From NCBI GenBank assembly GCA_016866215.1, contig VGNE01000011.1, positions 1 to 64,000 of the forward strand: DNA of 64,000 nt, written 5' to 3'. The position numbers and the translations under genes were made by a program. The DNA comes from Chloroflexota bacterium. Its GTDB lineage: Bacteria > Chloroflexota > Anaerolineae > Anaerolineales > Villigracilaceae. The notes under the pieces are model-generated. The model was not told the DNA's origin and searched no databases. It saw only the letters and a program-made list of their open reading frames with translations. Positions 43,307 to 54,661 of the stretch are shown here, piece after piece; the stretch's first letter is position 1, and the number at the start of each line of letters is the position of its first letter.

Positions 43307-44419
43307 TTATGGTGTCGGGAAGGAAGCGGGGTTGACGAAATCCATCACATTCACAAAGAGCATCAGGCTGATCAGCAGGAGCATGGCAATGCCATTGACC
43401 ATGTTTTCCCATTCGGCAGGTATGCGCTTGCGGAAGAGAATTTCAGGAATCGTAAAAAGGATGCGTCCACCGTCCAGCGCGGGGATGGGGAAGAGATTAA
43501 GCACACCGAGTGAAATGCTCAATACGCCGATTAGATTGAGAGTCCAATTTGTGGGCTTGGACGCGCCTGAACCAGATGGCGCAGATGCAACTTCCTGGCG
43601 GCTTGATATATCCTCCTCGACTGCCACATCGAATATATCGAAAATACCTTTGAAACCGATAAAACGGGCATCTTCAGGAGCGACTGCGCCGCGAATAAGC
43701 GCGATAGGAAGATACGCAATCGTGGCGGCTTGGATACCCGTTATCGCAAATCCGCCAGTCAGGCTTTCACCGAATGTTGCGGGGCGGGTTGGGTAGCCAA
43801 GTCCCACGCCAAGCGCGCCTTCGTTTTTCTTTCTGGTGGATAGCGGCGTGGCCATGATGGTGAGTTGTTTGCCGTTGCGCTCGATCAATAACTCAACGGG
43901 CTGGTCGAGGTTTTGCTGAATGATCGCAATGGCTGGCTGTACTTCACTGACGCTTTCGCCGTTGATGGCTAGCAGAATATCGCCAGATTGAATATTTGCC
44001 AGTTGTGCCGGCGAATTCTCAGAAACGGTATCGATCTTGATCGAGCCAGGAACCGGAACGCCTTCAAAGGCAATCAGAAAAGAAAACACCACAACAGCCG
44101 TGATGAGATTCATCAACGGACCAGCGAACAAAACCACTAATCGCTTCCACGGGTTCGCAGATGCCAGTCCGCCGGGCACGTTAGGGTCGTTCTCGCCTTT
44201 TGGTCGAATAAATCCGCCCAGCGGCAAAGCATGAAGCGTGAACGCTGTCCCCTGCCAAGTGAAGAGAGTCGCAAGTTTATACGAAGGCAACCCGAAGCCA
44301 AATTCTTCCACTTCGATCCCGGCCCAACGAGCGGCAATAAAGTGCCCCAATTCATGCACAAAGATCATCCCGCCCAATGCGAAGAGGAAGATGATTAACG
44401 TTACGAAACCAGATACCAT
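43307..44419 (-). CDS. rseP: site-2 protease RseP/M50 family
   Basis: Intramembrane zinc metalloprotease, 370 residues. HELGH at residues 22-26 binds zinc, a PDZ domain follows (about 115-190) with PAQLANIQSGDILLAINGE, and the second metal motif is NLFPIPALDGGRILF. Four helices. Family members cut anti-sigma factors and leftover signal peptides; the RskA-like protein at 183-923 is a possible substrate. Confidence 0.92.
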   Translation of the reverse strand: MVSGFVTLIIFLFALGGMIFVHELGHFIAARWAGIEVEEFGFGLPSYKLATLFTWQGTAFTLHALPLGGFIRPKGENDPNVPGGLASANPWKRLVVLFAGPLMNLITAVVVFSFLIAFEGVPVPGSIKIDTVSENSPAQLANIQSGDILLAINGESVSEVQPAIAIIQQNLDQPVELLIERNGKQLTIMATPLSTRKKNEGALGVGLGYPTRPATFGESLTGGFAITGIQAATIAYLPIALIRGAVAPEDARFIGFKGIFDIFDVAVEEDISSRQEVASAPSGSGASKPTNWTLNLIGVLSISLGVLNLFPIPALDGGRILFTIPEILFRKRIPAEWENMVNGIAMLLLISLMLFVNVMDFVNPASFPTP

Positions 44420-44700
44420 TTTTTCCTTACTTCAGACTTCGAAAGTCTGTTAAAAATATTTTAGGCTGGAAAGCCCAGTGAAGAGCTAGTCTACATGACG
44501 ACGAAGCGGATTATATCTTCAAATGGATTTGATTGAAGTTAATGTTTCATTAGACGAAATGCCTCGTTCCGCCCCCGCCGACGGCTGATTCTGGTTTGAG
44601 ATGCTTTTTTCTCAGCCGCAGACTTCGGAGATTCCCGTCAGTTTGGGAGGCAATGCAAGCCGGAAGCACCTGAATTGGTAAAGCATTTATAATGCTTTGC
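44420..44700. other. intergenic region rseP / M23 peptidase
   Basis: 281 bp. Contains CAGACTTCGAAAGTCTG (44433-44449), nearly the same small palindrome as in the parvulin gene at 33647. At the right edge TATAAT (44688-44693) lies 7 nt before ATG 44701, a leaderless promoter. Nothing else recognised. Confidence 0.5.
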
Positions 44701-45396
44701 ATGTCTAAAAAACTCATCTTTCTCGCTGTCCCTGTGGCCATCGCCGTTGCAGGAATTTACCTGTACTTTAACTTTGGGAGAGACTCCGCCCGCAAAACAC
44801 AAGTTTTTAACTGGTTCCGCGATCCATCGTCAAGGCCTGAGTTTATGATGACTGCTGGAACAAAATGCGGCGAGGCGCCATTTATTTTCCCCACCAATGG
44901 TTTGATCGGATTTATCTGGGACGATTCATTCCGCCCCGGTCACCGCCACGCTGGAGTGGATATTTTCTCAGGGACAGAGGTTGGCGTGACGCCTGTCATT
45001 GCAGCTTACCCGGGCTACCTCACCCGCCAGGCAGATTGGATTTCCACGGTTATCATCCGCGTGCCACAAGACCCGCTCGAGCCTGCGCGCCAAATCTGGG
45101 TCTACTATACTCATATGGCAGATAAGCAGGGAAATTCCTTTATCTCGTCACAATTCCTAGCAGGTACAGAAGAGCACTATATAAAGGCAGGTACACTTCT
45201 AGGCTATCAAGGAAATTACTCCGGCGACACAAATAACCCGACTGGCTTGCATTTGCACATTTCCATTGTGAAGGATGATGGCTTTGGGAATTTCAAGAGC
45301 GAACTAGAAATACAAAACACTTATGATCCCTCGCCATATTTTGGATTGCCTTTGAATGCAAACCTCAACCCGGATACGATACCGGTGTGTGAGTGA
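44701..45396 (+). CDS. M23-family peptidase (LytM-like)
   Basis: 231 residues from ATG 44701; the frame opens at 44692 but that ATG overlaps the -10 box. A signal anchor (about 3-22) is followed by a zinc-peptidase domain with HRHAGVDIFSG (H-x3-D type) and GLHLHISI (H-x-H). Members cut peptidoglycan cross-bridges or act as scaffolds. Both metal motifs are present, so it may be active. The substrate is unknown. Confidence 0.78.
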   Translation: MSKKLIFLAVPVAIAVAGIYLYFNFGRDSARKTQVFNWFRDPSSRPEFMMTAGTKCGEAPFIFPTNGLIGFIWDDSFRPGHRHAGVDIFSGTEVGVTPVIAAYPGYLTRQADWISTVIIRVPQDPLEPARQIWVYYTHMADKQGNSFISSQFLAGTEEHYIKAGTLLGYQGNYSGDTNNPTGLHLHISIVKDDGFGNFKSELEIQNTYDPSPYFGLPLNANLNPDTIPVCE

Positions 45397-45440
45397 TGCG
45401 TCAGTTGCGAGGTATCAGGTGTCAGGTATCAGGAAAAAAG

Positions 45441-46067
45441 ATGAATAATTTAAAAGATAAAGTTGTTTTAATCACTGGCGCGGGGAAGGGTGCGGGACGC
45501 GCGCTGGCGGTGGCCTTCGCAGAGCGCGGCGCACTCGTTGCCGTAAATGACATATCTCCCAACAATGTGGAACAGGTCGCTGCTGGAATTATTGCTCATG
45601 GCGGAAAAGCCAAAGCCTATGTTGAAGATATTGCCAAAAAGGCAGGCGCTCAAACTTTGGTTAGGCAGGTGGAAGCCGATCTCGGCCAGATTGCTATTCT
45701 GATCAATCATGCGGCAGTGGAACCTCACGCACCCTTGCTCACTATGGATGAATGGGATTGGCATCGTACTTTGGATGTAAATCTGACAGGCGCATTTTTA
45801 ATGATCCAGTCTGTGGGCCGCGTGATGCAGGCATCGTCTCCGCAGGCGGGTACAGGCAAAGGGGTGATCATAAATATCGTCGCCGGAGCAGGTGAAGGCG
45901 CGGAAGCGGAGCGAGAGGCGGGGGCTTATCTATCAAGCAAGGCGGGGCTGGCTGAGTTATCCCGTCAGGCAAATCAGGAATTAAGTCCGCAGGGCGTGCA
46001 GGTGTATGCCGTTGAAAATTCTGCGGATGTGGTCCACCATATACTTTCTTTGCTGGAGGCAAAATGA
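45441..46067 (+). CDS. short-chain dehydrogenase/reductase
   Basis: 208 residues from ATG 45441 (MNNLKDKVVLITGAG); upstream codons come from the repeated words GGTATCAGGTGTCAGGTATC. NAD(P)-binding TGAGKGAGRA and NHAAVE are clear. The active-site Tyr-x3-Lys is AYLSSK, so Tyr and Lys are present, but the domain is about 40 residues shorter than typical SDRs at the C-terminus. Substrate unknown. Confidence 0.8.
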   Translation: MNNLKDKVVLITGAGKGAGRALAVAFAERGALVAVNDISPNNVEQVAAGIIAHGGKAKAYVEDIAKKAGAQTLVRQVEADLGQIAILINHAAVEPHAPLLTMDEWDWHRTLDVNLTGAFLMIQSVGRVMQASSPQAGTGKGVIINIVAGAGEGAEAEREAGAYLSSKAGLAELSRQANQELSPQGVQVYAVENSADVVHHILSLLEAK

Positions 46068-46531
46068 AGGAATTACTTGAATATCGCGAGAAAATGATAA
46101 CAAGACTGGCTGATGCGGCGCAGGAATTTTGTTCTGCGTGCAGGGCATTTGATGACCCATTTACAAAAGTGGAGGGCGAATGGACGGCGCATCAGATCGC
46201 GTCACACACGCGAGATGTGGATAAGATGATTTACGGCGCACGCATTCGTCAGACGTTGAATGAGGAGAATCCCGAATTCAAAAGTTTCGACGCGGACGCT
46301 TGGATGGCTGAGCATTACAACAAGGATGAACCGCTTGAAAATATTTTGAGCGATTTTTCTGCAAATATGGATGATTTGTGTACCATCCTGCAACCCATGC
46401 CGCGCAAGGCATGGTCCCGCGAAAGCCGACACGAGACGATGGGAGGCGGATTGACTTTGCAATTGTGGGTTGAACGCAGTCTGGCCCACATAGAGGAGCA
46501 TTTGCTGGCATTGAAAAAAGCCAAAATTTAG
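46064..46531 (+). CDS. DinB-like four-helix protein
   Basis: 155 residues of the DinB/YfiT type. TAHQIASHTRDVDKMIYG and a later ERSLAHIEEHLLAL supply three His that usually bind a divalent metal in the helix bundle. Members are thiol transferases or of unknown role. The start overlaps the SDR stop by 4 bp, so the two are coupled. Confidence 0.78.
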   Translation: MKELLEYREKMITRLADAAQEFCSACRAFDDPFTKVEGEWTAHQIASHTRDVDKMIYGARIRQTLNEENPEFKSFDADAWMAEHYNKDEPLENILSDFSANMDDLCTILQPMPRKAWSRESRHETMGGGLTLQLWVERSLAHIEEHLLALKKAKI

Positions 46532-46564
46532 TGAATTTTTCTCGTTTACTGCATATTCCTGAGG

Positions 46565-46570
46565 TAAAAT
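46565..46570 (+). promoter_or_regulatory. -10 box, leaderless start of response regulator gene
   Basis: TAAAAT followed by AAGCAA and ATG 46577. No SD is possible in a 6-nt leader. Confidence 0.55.
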
Positions 46571-46576
46571 AAGCAA

Positions 46577-47236
46577 ATGAAAAAACAACGAATTATCCTG
46601 GTAGATGATCACGAGGTGGTACGGCTGGGCTTGAAATCCCTGCTGGACCGTCACCCTCAGTTTGATGTAGTTGGAGAAGCTGGCTCAGCGCGTGAGGCGC
46701 TCGAACAAACAGCCTCTCTGAAACCTGATGTTGTCGTGATGGATATTCGCCTGCCCGGCACATCGGGGATCGAAGCCTGTGAACAAATTACTGCTCAATA
46801 CCCGAACACAAAAGTAATCATGCTCACTTCATATGCCGAGGATGAAATGCTGTTCTCCGCGATCCGTGCAGGGGCTTCGGGATACATCCTCAAGCAAATT
46901 GGAAGCGAAGATCTGATCAAGGCAATTGAATCTGTTGGGCGCGGTGAAGCCTTGCTCGACCCTGCTGTGACCCAGCGTGTATTTCAGGAAGTGCGCCGCG
47001 CCGTCAAAGAGGAGGAGGCTTCGGCTTTCGCTCATTTGAGTCAACAGGAAAAACATGTGCTTTTGTTGGTCTCTGAAGGCAAGACCAACCGCGAGATCGC
47101 AAAGAGTTTGTTCCTCGGTGAAGGTACGGTTAGAAATTATGTTTCGAGCATCCTCTCGAAATTGAGTGTGAACAACCGCGCTGAAGCGGCTGCCTACGCA
47201 GTGGAACATAGTTTGAGAGAATACATTTCAAATTAG
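46577..47236 (+). CDS. NarL/LuxR-family response regulator
   Basis: 219 residues. The receiver domain (4-120) has [15 protein letters not shown], the phospho-Asp in [13 protein letters not shown] and the switch Thr/Lys region [10 protein letters not shown]; the C-terminal HTH (150-215) has [30 protein letters not shown]. Resembles DevR/LiaR. No kinase is adjacent; the kinase at 11569-13326 is of the right class but 33 kb away. Confidence 0.9.
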   Translation: MKKQRIILVDDHEVVRLGLKSLLDRHPQFDVVGEAGSAREALEQTASLKPDVVVMDIRLPGTSGIEACEQITAQYPNTKVIMLTSYAEDEMLFSAIRAGASGYILKQIGSEDLIKAIESVGRGEALLDPAVTQRVFQEVRRAVKEEEASAFAHLSQQEKHVLLLVSEGKTNREIAKSLFLGEGTVRNYVSSILSKLSVNNRAEAAAYAVEHSLREYISN

Positions 47237-49631
<2,395 letters not shown>

Positions 49632-49634
49632 TTC

Positions 49635-50489
49635 ATGAAATTTATATCAATTGATGTGGAGACGGCAAATGCTGATTTGGCAAGTATTTGTCAAATAGGC
49701 ATTGTTACATTTCAAGATGAGAAAATTGTCGAGATTTGGGAAACTTACATTAACCCAGAAGACGAGTTTGATTTTATGAATATATCAATCCACGGTATAG
49801 ATGAGCATACGGTGATGAAAGCGCCCACTTTCCCAAATATTTTTCAAGATGTTCGTTTACGCCTTGAAGGCCAAGTCGTTGTAAGCCATATGCCTTTTGA
49901 CAGGATAGCAATAGGTCAGGTCATTGAAAAATATAAATTATCGACTTTCACGTGCGATTGGCTGGATTCAGCTAAAGTCGCCCGTAGGACGTGGACTGAA
50001 TTTGCCTATTCAGGATATGGGCTTAAGAATTTATCTGAAATGTTAGGAATAGAGTTCAAACATCACAATGCTGCAGAAGATGCTCGTGTAGCGGGTGAAA
50101 TTCTTTTGAAAGCCACACAAGAAACATCGATTAATATTAATGATTGGTTCGATAGAGTAAAGAGACCAATATTTATTCAACCCTATCGAGAAAAAATAAA
50201 AAGAGAAGGTAGTCCAGATGGGCACTTATATGGTGAAGTAGTAGTTTTTACTGGCGCATTAACTATTCCCCGTCAGCATGCAGCCGATTTAGCTGCTAGT
50301 TCAGGCTGTCAAGTTAATCCATCAGTTACTGAAATCACAACCATACTTGTTGTCGGCAACCAAGATGTTAGGAGACTTGCTGGCCATGAAAAAAGTTCAA
50401 AACACCGAAAGGCAGAGATGCTTATCGAAAAAGGAAACAATATCCGTATTTTGACTGAAAGTGATTTTATGAAACTCGCGGAAGAATAA
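49635..50489 (+). CDS. DEDDh 3'-5' exonuclease with C-terminal BRCT domain
   Basis: 284 residues. The exonuclease (1-165) has FISIDVETANADLASICQIG (first D and E), the middle Asp motif HMPFDRIA, and HHNAAEDARVAGEI (last H and D). A BRCT domain follows (about 195-284, GEVVVFTGALTIPRQHAADL). This is the DnaQ-like/BRCT architecture seen in DNA repair. Only 3 bp after ligA and equally AT-rich, so the ligA 3' half and this gene may have come together. Confidence 0.85.
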   Translation: MKFISIDVETANADLASICQIGIVTFQDEKIVEIWETYINPEDEFDFMNISIHGIDEHTVMKAPTFPNIFQDVRLRLEGQVVVSHMPFDRIAIGQVIEKYKLSTFTCDWLDSAKVARRTWTEFAYSGYGLKNLSEMLGIEFKHHNAAEDARVAGEILLKATQETSININDWFDRVKRPIFIQPYREKIKREGSPDGHLYGEVVVFTGALTIPRQHAADLAASSGCQVNPSVTEITTILVVGNQDVRRLAGHEKSSKHRKAEMLIEKGNNIRILTESDFMKLAEE

Positions 50490-50567
50490 TTCTAGTCTTC
50501 GCGCGTCAGCTAGACAGAAACTTTCGCCTCGACTAAACTTACGCCATTCTGCTTTGGAGGCTCTTAA

Positions 50568-51779
50568 ATGGATATGAATAACATTGATAATGCCACTACC
50601 AGGCGCATCGCCGCATTACAGGCGCGCGTGGATACCATGAAAGAACACAATTATTATTTTTACAACCAACCGATTGAAGAGATTTTAGATGGGGCCAGGG
50701 TGCGCGTCAACGGGCGGATCATGGGGATGTATGCTTCCTATTCCTACCTCGGCCTGGTCGGGCATCCGAGAATTAACGAGGCGGCGAAGAAAGCGGTTGA
50801 CCAATGGGGAACGGGCACAAACGGCGTCCGCACACTGGCAGGGACATTGACCCTGCACAATGAATTAGAAGAAACGATTGCGAACTTCAAGCATACGGAA
50901 GCCGCGATTACGTACACATCCGGCTATGTGACCAACCTGACCGTCATCTCCACTTTGATGGGACGCGGCGATTACGTCTTTTCAGACAAGATCAACCACG
51001 CCTCGATTGTAGATGGATGTCTGATGTCTGGCGCGGAGTTCCGCCGTTTCCGTCATAATGATATGGAGCATCTCGAAGGCTTGCTCAAAAATGCGCCAGC
51101 CGATGTTGCCAAACTGGTCATCGCGGATTCGGTCTTCAGCATGGACGGCGATATCATTGACCTGCCGAAGATCGTGGAAATAAGCAAGAAGTACAACGCC
51201 TGGCTGATGATTGACGAGGCTCACTCGGTCGGTGTGCTCGGCAAAAAAGGCACAGGCATCGAAGAGCATTTTGGCATAGGGGATGTGATCGATATCAAGA
51301 TGGGTACGCTGAGCAAGACCATCCCCTCCGTCGGCGGATACGTGGCCGCGAAGAAAGATATGATTAATTATTTGCGTCACGGAAGTCGTGCTTACATCTT
51401 TTCAGCGGCGTTGCCTCCCGCGCAAGCCGCCGCGGCCAACGAAGCCTTCAAAGTCATATTGGATGAACCCTGGCGCATTGAAAGACTCAATGAAAATACC
51501 AAACAATTCATTGACGGTTTGAAAGGTATGGGATTTGACACCCTGCTCACAGAAACAGCTATTGTGCCCGTGTTGTGCGTAACAGATGAACGTGCTTTTG
51601 AACTCACAAAGCAATGCCAGGAAAGGGACGTGTTCGTTTTGCCGGTAGTCTCCCCGGCTGTGCAGGAGGGCATGTCACGCCTGCGAGCCACCGTGACTGC
51701 GGTGCATGAACCAGGCGAGATCGAACGCGCAATGGATGTGATCTACGAAGCCGGGAAGAGAATGGGGATGGTAAAGTAA
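50568..51779 (+). CDS. alpha-oxoamine synthase family PLP enzyme
   Basis: Condenses an amino acid with an acyl-CoA. 403 residues with SYSYLGLVGHPRI, GTGTNGVRTLAGT, DEAHSVGVLGKKGTG and the PLP-lysine motif GTLSKTIPSVGGY. It may be glycine C-acetyltransferase, 8-amino-7-oxononanoate synthase or serine palmitoyltransferase; no bio or sphingolipid genes are nearby to decide. RBS GGAGG. Confidence 0.85.
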   Translation: MDMNNIDNATTRRIAALQARVDTMKEHNYYFYNQPIEEILDGARVRVNGRIMGMYASYSYLGLVGHPRINEAAKKAVDQWGTGTNGVRTLAGTLTLHNELEETIANFKHTEAAITYTSGYVTNLTVISTLMGRGDYVFSDKINHASIVDGCLMSGAEFRRFRHNDMEHLEGLLKNAPADVAKLVIADSVFSMDGDIIDLPKIVEISKKYNAWLMIDEAHSVGVLGKKGTGIEEHFGIGDVIDIKMGTLSKTIPSVGGYVAAKKDMINYLRHGSRAYIFSAALPPAQAAAANEAFKVILDEPWRIERLNENTKQFIDGLKGMGFDTLLTETAIVPVLCVTDERAFELTKQCQERDVFVLPVVSPAVQEGMSRLRATVTAVHEPGEIERAMDVIYEAGKRMGMVK

Positions 51780-51780
51780 C

Positions 51781-51936
51781 GCAATTCGCTTTGCTGAGGC
51801 AAAATCCACTGGCGCGGATACGGTTGCAGTGGGCGGTCCATTCTGTTTGACGATGATGAGTGACACATCGAAAGCAAATGGCGGGGATATTCAAGTAAAG
51901 GATGTGGCGGAGATCGTGGCGGAGAGAATGAAGTGA
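51781..51936 (+). pseudogene. C-terminal remnant of an Fe-S oxidoreductase (CCG domain)
   Basis: In frame immediately after the upstream stop: RFAEAKSTGADTVAVGG then PFCLTMMSDTSKANGG and KDVAEIVAERMK before a TGA. This is the end of a heterodisulfide-reductase-type CCG protein, where the family has CPFC; here the first Cys is Gly. No start codon and no N-terminal 90 percent. A decayed fragment. Confidence 0.65.
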
Positions 51937-51963
51937 GAAAGTGATCAGTAATCAGTGAGTAGT

Positions 51964-51999
51964 GGACGGATTGACTAAAAAGTCAAATCCGCCTCTTTT
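51964..51999. terminator. hairpin after the Fe-S remnant
   Basis: GGACGGATTGACT and AGTCAAATCCGCC pair with one bulge, followed by TCTTTT on the plus strand. Just before it GTGATCAGTAATCAGTGA is a short-word repeat. Confidence 0.55.
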
Positions 52000-52033
52000 G
52001 GAATGATACTGAATATGGACTATGGGAGGTAGT

Positions 52034-52248
52034 ATGACCAAAAAGAAAAAGCGCTTGCAAGGATAAGGCAAAACCCAAAACACGTCCGCTTTGAGGAATT
52101 AGAATCCATTCTTCTTCGGCTTGGATTCAAGAAAAGGCAGGATGGCACAAGCCATGCAATGTTCATACTCGGTAAACACATCATCAACATTCCAAAACGA
52201 AAACCGTTTGTAAAGCCCAAATATGTTGGTTATGCTGGAAGCGCTTGA
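52034..52248 (+). pseudogene. HicA-type toxin gene with a 1-nt frameshift
   Basis: ATG 52034 behind GGGAGG opens a frame that ends after ten codons. One base more in the A run at 52040-52044 would join it to a frame encoding ALARIRQNPKHVRFEELESI, then LRLGFKKRQDGTSHAMFILG and IPKRKPFVKPKYV, a good HicA-like dsRBD-fold mRNA interferase with the catalytic His in SHAMF. No hicB antitoxin follows. Either a decayed toxin or a base-calling error in a homopolymer. Confidence 0.6.
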
Positions 52249-52280
52249 TGCATTACGCACCTTTAAAAATAGCAACCAAT

Positions 52281-52319
52281 AAAAGAGCGGCACACCCTTA
52301 AGGGTGTGCCGCTCTTTTA
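52281..52319. terminator. bidirectional terminator
   Basis: Perfect 19-nt arms AAAAGAGCGGCACACCCTT / AAGGGTGTGCCGCTCTTTT with T runs on both strands. It ends the pyruvate dehydrogenase operon on the minus strand 2 bp from the E2 stop. Confidence 0.92.
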
Positions 52320-52320
52320 T

Positions 52321-53571
52321 TTACATCAACATCCTGACGGGATTTTCAAGGAAGCCCGCCAGCGCTTGCATGAACTGGGCTGCTTCTGCTCCGTCGCTGA
52401 CGCGGTGGTCAACGGAGATGGTGGCTTTCATTCTCCAGCCTGCTTTGATCTGACCGTTCTCGACCACAGGCACTTCTCTTGCGGAACTGATCGCTAATAT
52501 CCCAGCTTCGGGTGGATTGATGATGGCGATGAAATCTTCAACATCGTACATTCCTAGATTGGATGTAGAGAAGGTCGAGCCATCTATATCCTCGGGTTTG
52601 ACTTTGCCTTCGCGGGCGCGGCTTGCCATGGCTTTAACTTCACCGGAGATCTGGCGCAGGGTTTTTTGATCGGTGTCTTTGACGACTACGGTCATCAGTC
52701 CGCCGGGGACGGTGACTGCTACGCCGACATTAATATGACCAAATTGCACGATCTTGTCGCCGTTGAGGGTTGCGTTCAAATTGGGGAATTGACGTAACGA
52801 CAATGCCACGCCTTTGAGAATAAAGTCATTGACGGAAACTTTATTGTCATCGGCCACAAAGGAATTGATCTGCCTGCGCGCATCCATCAATGCATCCATT
52901 TTGAATTCGTGGGTCACATAGAAGTGGGGGATGGTTGTCTTGGATTCAACAAGTCTGCGGCCGATGGCTTGGCGGAGTTTGGTGGTTTGAATTACGCGAT
53001 CTTCGTAATTCGTAATTCGTGATTCGTAAATGGGTGCGACAGGGTCAGATTGCTCACTGATTACTGATAACTGATTACTGGCCAGCGCCGCTTCAATATC
53101 TTTGCGGATAATGCGCCCACCGGGTCCAGTGCCTTGCACGTTGGCGAGATTCACTTTGTTGTCACGCGCAACCTTCTTCGCAAGCGGACTCGCTTTGACG
53201 GAACCAGTTTCCAGCGGAGATGATGTTTGTTGAACAGGAGTGGCGCGAGGCGCCATCGGCTGAGTCTGAGGCGCAGGCTTTTCATCCACTTTCGGCTTGA
53301 CACCTGACACTTCGACACTTGACACTTGCTCTCCTGCATTTCCCACAATCGCAATCGGCGCATTGACCGGAACCATCGTGCCTTGATCGACGATGAGTTG
53401 CAGCACAACGCCGCTCGCCGAAGATTCAACTTCAACGGTGGCTTTGTCGGTTTCGATCTCGGCCAGCACGTCGCCTTTATTGATATTCTCGCCGACCTGT
53501 TTCACCCAGCGGACGAGCAAACCCTCAGCCATGTCAAAGCCGAGTTTGGGCATGGAAATTGTTTCAGCCAT
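52321..53571 (-). CDS. pdhC: 2-oxoacid dehydrogenase E2 (dihydrolipoamide acyltransferase)
   Basis: 416 residues. Lipoyl domain (1-78) with the lipoylated Lys in EIETDKATVEVES, a Pro/Gln linker, E3-binding domain (about 128-165, KVNLANVQGTGPGGRIIRKD), second linker and catalytic domain (190-416) ending DHRVSDGAEAAQFM. The second linker (NQLSVISEQ to YESRITNYED) is encoded by short-word repeats TAATTCGTAATTCGTGATTC and CTGATTACTGATAACTGATT. Stop of E1beta abuts its start. Confidence 0.93.
   Translation of the reverse strand: MAETISMPKLGFDMAEGLLVRWVKQVGENINKGDVLAEIETDKATVEVESSASGVVLQLIVDQGTMVPVNAPIAIVGNAGEQVSSVEVSGVKPKVDEKPAPQTQPMAPRATPVQQTSSPLETGSVKASPLAKKVARDNKVNLANVQGTGPGGRIIRKDIEAALASNQLSVISEQSDPVAPIYESRITNYEDRVIQTTKLRQAIGRRLVESKTTIPHFYVTHEFKMDALMDARRQINSFVADDNKVSVNDFILKGVALSLRQFPNLNATLNGDKIVQFGHINVGVAVTVPGGLMTVVVKDTDQKTLRQISGEVKAMASRAREGKVKPEDIDGSTFSTSNLGMYDVEDFIAIINPPEAGILAISSAREVPVVENGQIKAGWRMKATISVDHRVSDGAEAAQFMQALAGFLENPVRMLM
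52995..53085. repeat. short-word repeats in the E2 inter-domain linker
   Basis: CGTAATTCGTAATTCGTGAT (about 53003-53022) and CTGATTACTGATAACTGATT (about 53057-53076). Both are in frame, in a region of the protein that tolerates length change. A third cluster, GACACCTGACACTTCGACAC, lies at 53308-53327 in the first linker. Confidence 0.65.
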
Positions 53572-54545
53572 TATTTCAAAACCTCCTTGACCGCCGCGGT
53601 GATGTCAGCCACCTGCGGGAGCGCGGCTTGTTCGAGCGTGCGGTTGTAGGGGAGCGGAACTTCTTTTTGCGCCACGCGGATGATGGGCGCGTCAACGTAA
53701 TCAAAAGCTTCTTCGTAAATACGGCTGACGATCTCGCTGCCGACGCCATAGGATTTCCATCCTTCTTCAACGACGACTGCGCGATTTGTTTTCTTGAACG
53801 ATTCCAAAACAGGTTCCATGTCGAGTGGACGAAGTGTGCGAAGATCAACGACCTCAACTTCGATGCCTTCTTTGGACAATTCTTCCGTCGCCTTCATCGA
53901 AAGCTCAAGACCTTTGCAATAGGTGACGATGGTGACGTCTTTACCCGCGCGTTGCACTTTGGATTTGCCAATTGGAATTGTGTACTCGCCCTCAGGCACT
54001 TCGCCGCGGACTTGATACATGGTTGCGTGTTCGATGAACAAAATCGGATCATTCGACCTGATGGCGGATTTGAGCAATCCTTTGGCATCTTCCGGCGTCC
54101 CAGGGCTGACAACTTTCAGACCGGGGAAATGCGCGAAGACCGCATCGGGAGTTTGCGAGTGCGTTGCGCCGAGTTGACGCCCGCCGCCGCCGACTGCGCG
54201 AATCACCAAAGGTAATGTAAATTGTCCACCAAACATGTAATGTAGTTTGGGCGCCTGGTTGACGATGTAGTCCATCGCGGAGAAGCCAAAGTTGATGGTC
54301 ATCAATTCTGCGACTGGGCGTTGACCCACCATCGCCGCGCCAATCGCGCCGCCGATGATGGCATTCTCCGCGATGGGCGTATCTTTGACGCGCATCGCAC
54401 CGTATTTATCGTAAAAGCCTTTGGTCACCGCATATGTGCCGCCCCAAACGCCGACTTCTTCACCCATAATAAAAACAGTCGGGTCGCGATCCATTTCTTC
54501 CATAAGAGCCTGCGAGATTGCCTCGCGCATTGTTATTTTGGGCAT
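53571..54545 (-). CDS. pdhB: 2-oxoacid dehydrogenase E1 beta subunit
   Basis: Second half of the thiamin-diphosphate E1. 324 residues from ATG 54545 (MPKITMREAISQALMEEMDR); the longer frame to 54605 consists of short-word repeats. GEEVGVWGGTYAVTKGFYDKYG and VVEEGWKSYGVG are typical. Shares one base with the E2 gene. Pyruvate is the most likely substrate, but acetoin dehydrogenase has the same layout. Confidence 0.92.
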   Translation of the reverse strand: MPKITMREAISQALMEEMDRDPTVFIMGEEVGVWGGTYAVTKGFYDKYGAMRVKDTPIAENAIIGGAIGAAMVGQRPVAELMTINFGFSAMDYIVNQAPKLHYMFGGQFTLPLVIRAVGGGGRQLGATHSQTPDAVFAHFPGLKVVSPGTPEDAKGLLKSAIRSNDPILFIEHATMYQVRGEVPEGEYTIPIGKSKVQRAGKDVTIVTYCKGLELSMKATEELSKEGIEVEVVDLRTLRPLDMEPVLESFKKTNRAVVVEEGWKSYGVGSEIVSRIYEEAFDYVDAPIIRVAQKEVPLPYNRTLEQAALPQVADITAAVKEVLK

Positions 54546-54661
54546 GTGTGATTCCTTGTGTGTCAGTAAAAATATACACAAGTAGACAAGTAAACACGTA
54601 GCCATGTAAACAGGTGATGACTTGTAAACCTGTATACTTGTATACCTGTCTACCTGTCTAC
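54546..54661. repeat. short-word repeats between E1 alpha and E1 beta genes
   Basis: GTAGACAAGTAAACACGTAG, TGTAAACAGGTGATGACTTG and TGTATACTTGTATACCTGTC run one after another. The same words occur at 35391-35425 and 61365-61390. Confidence 0.65.
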
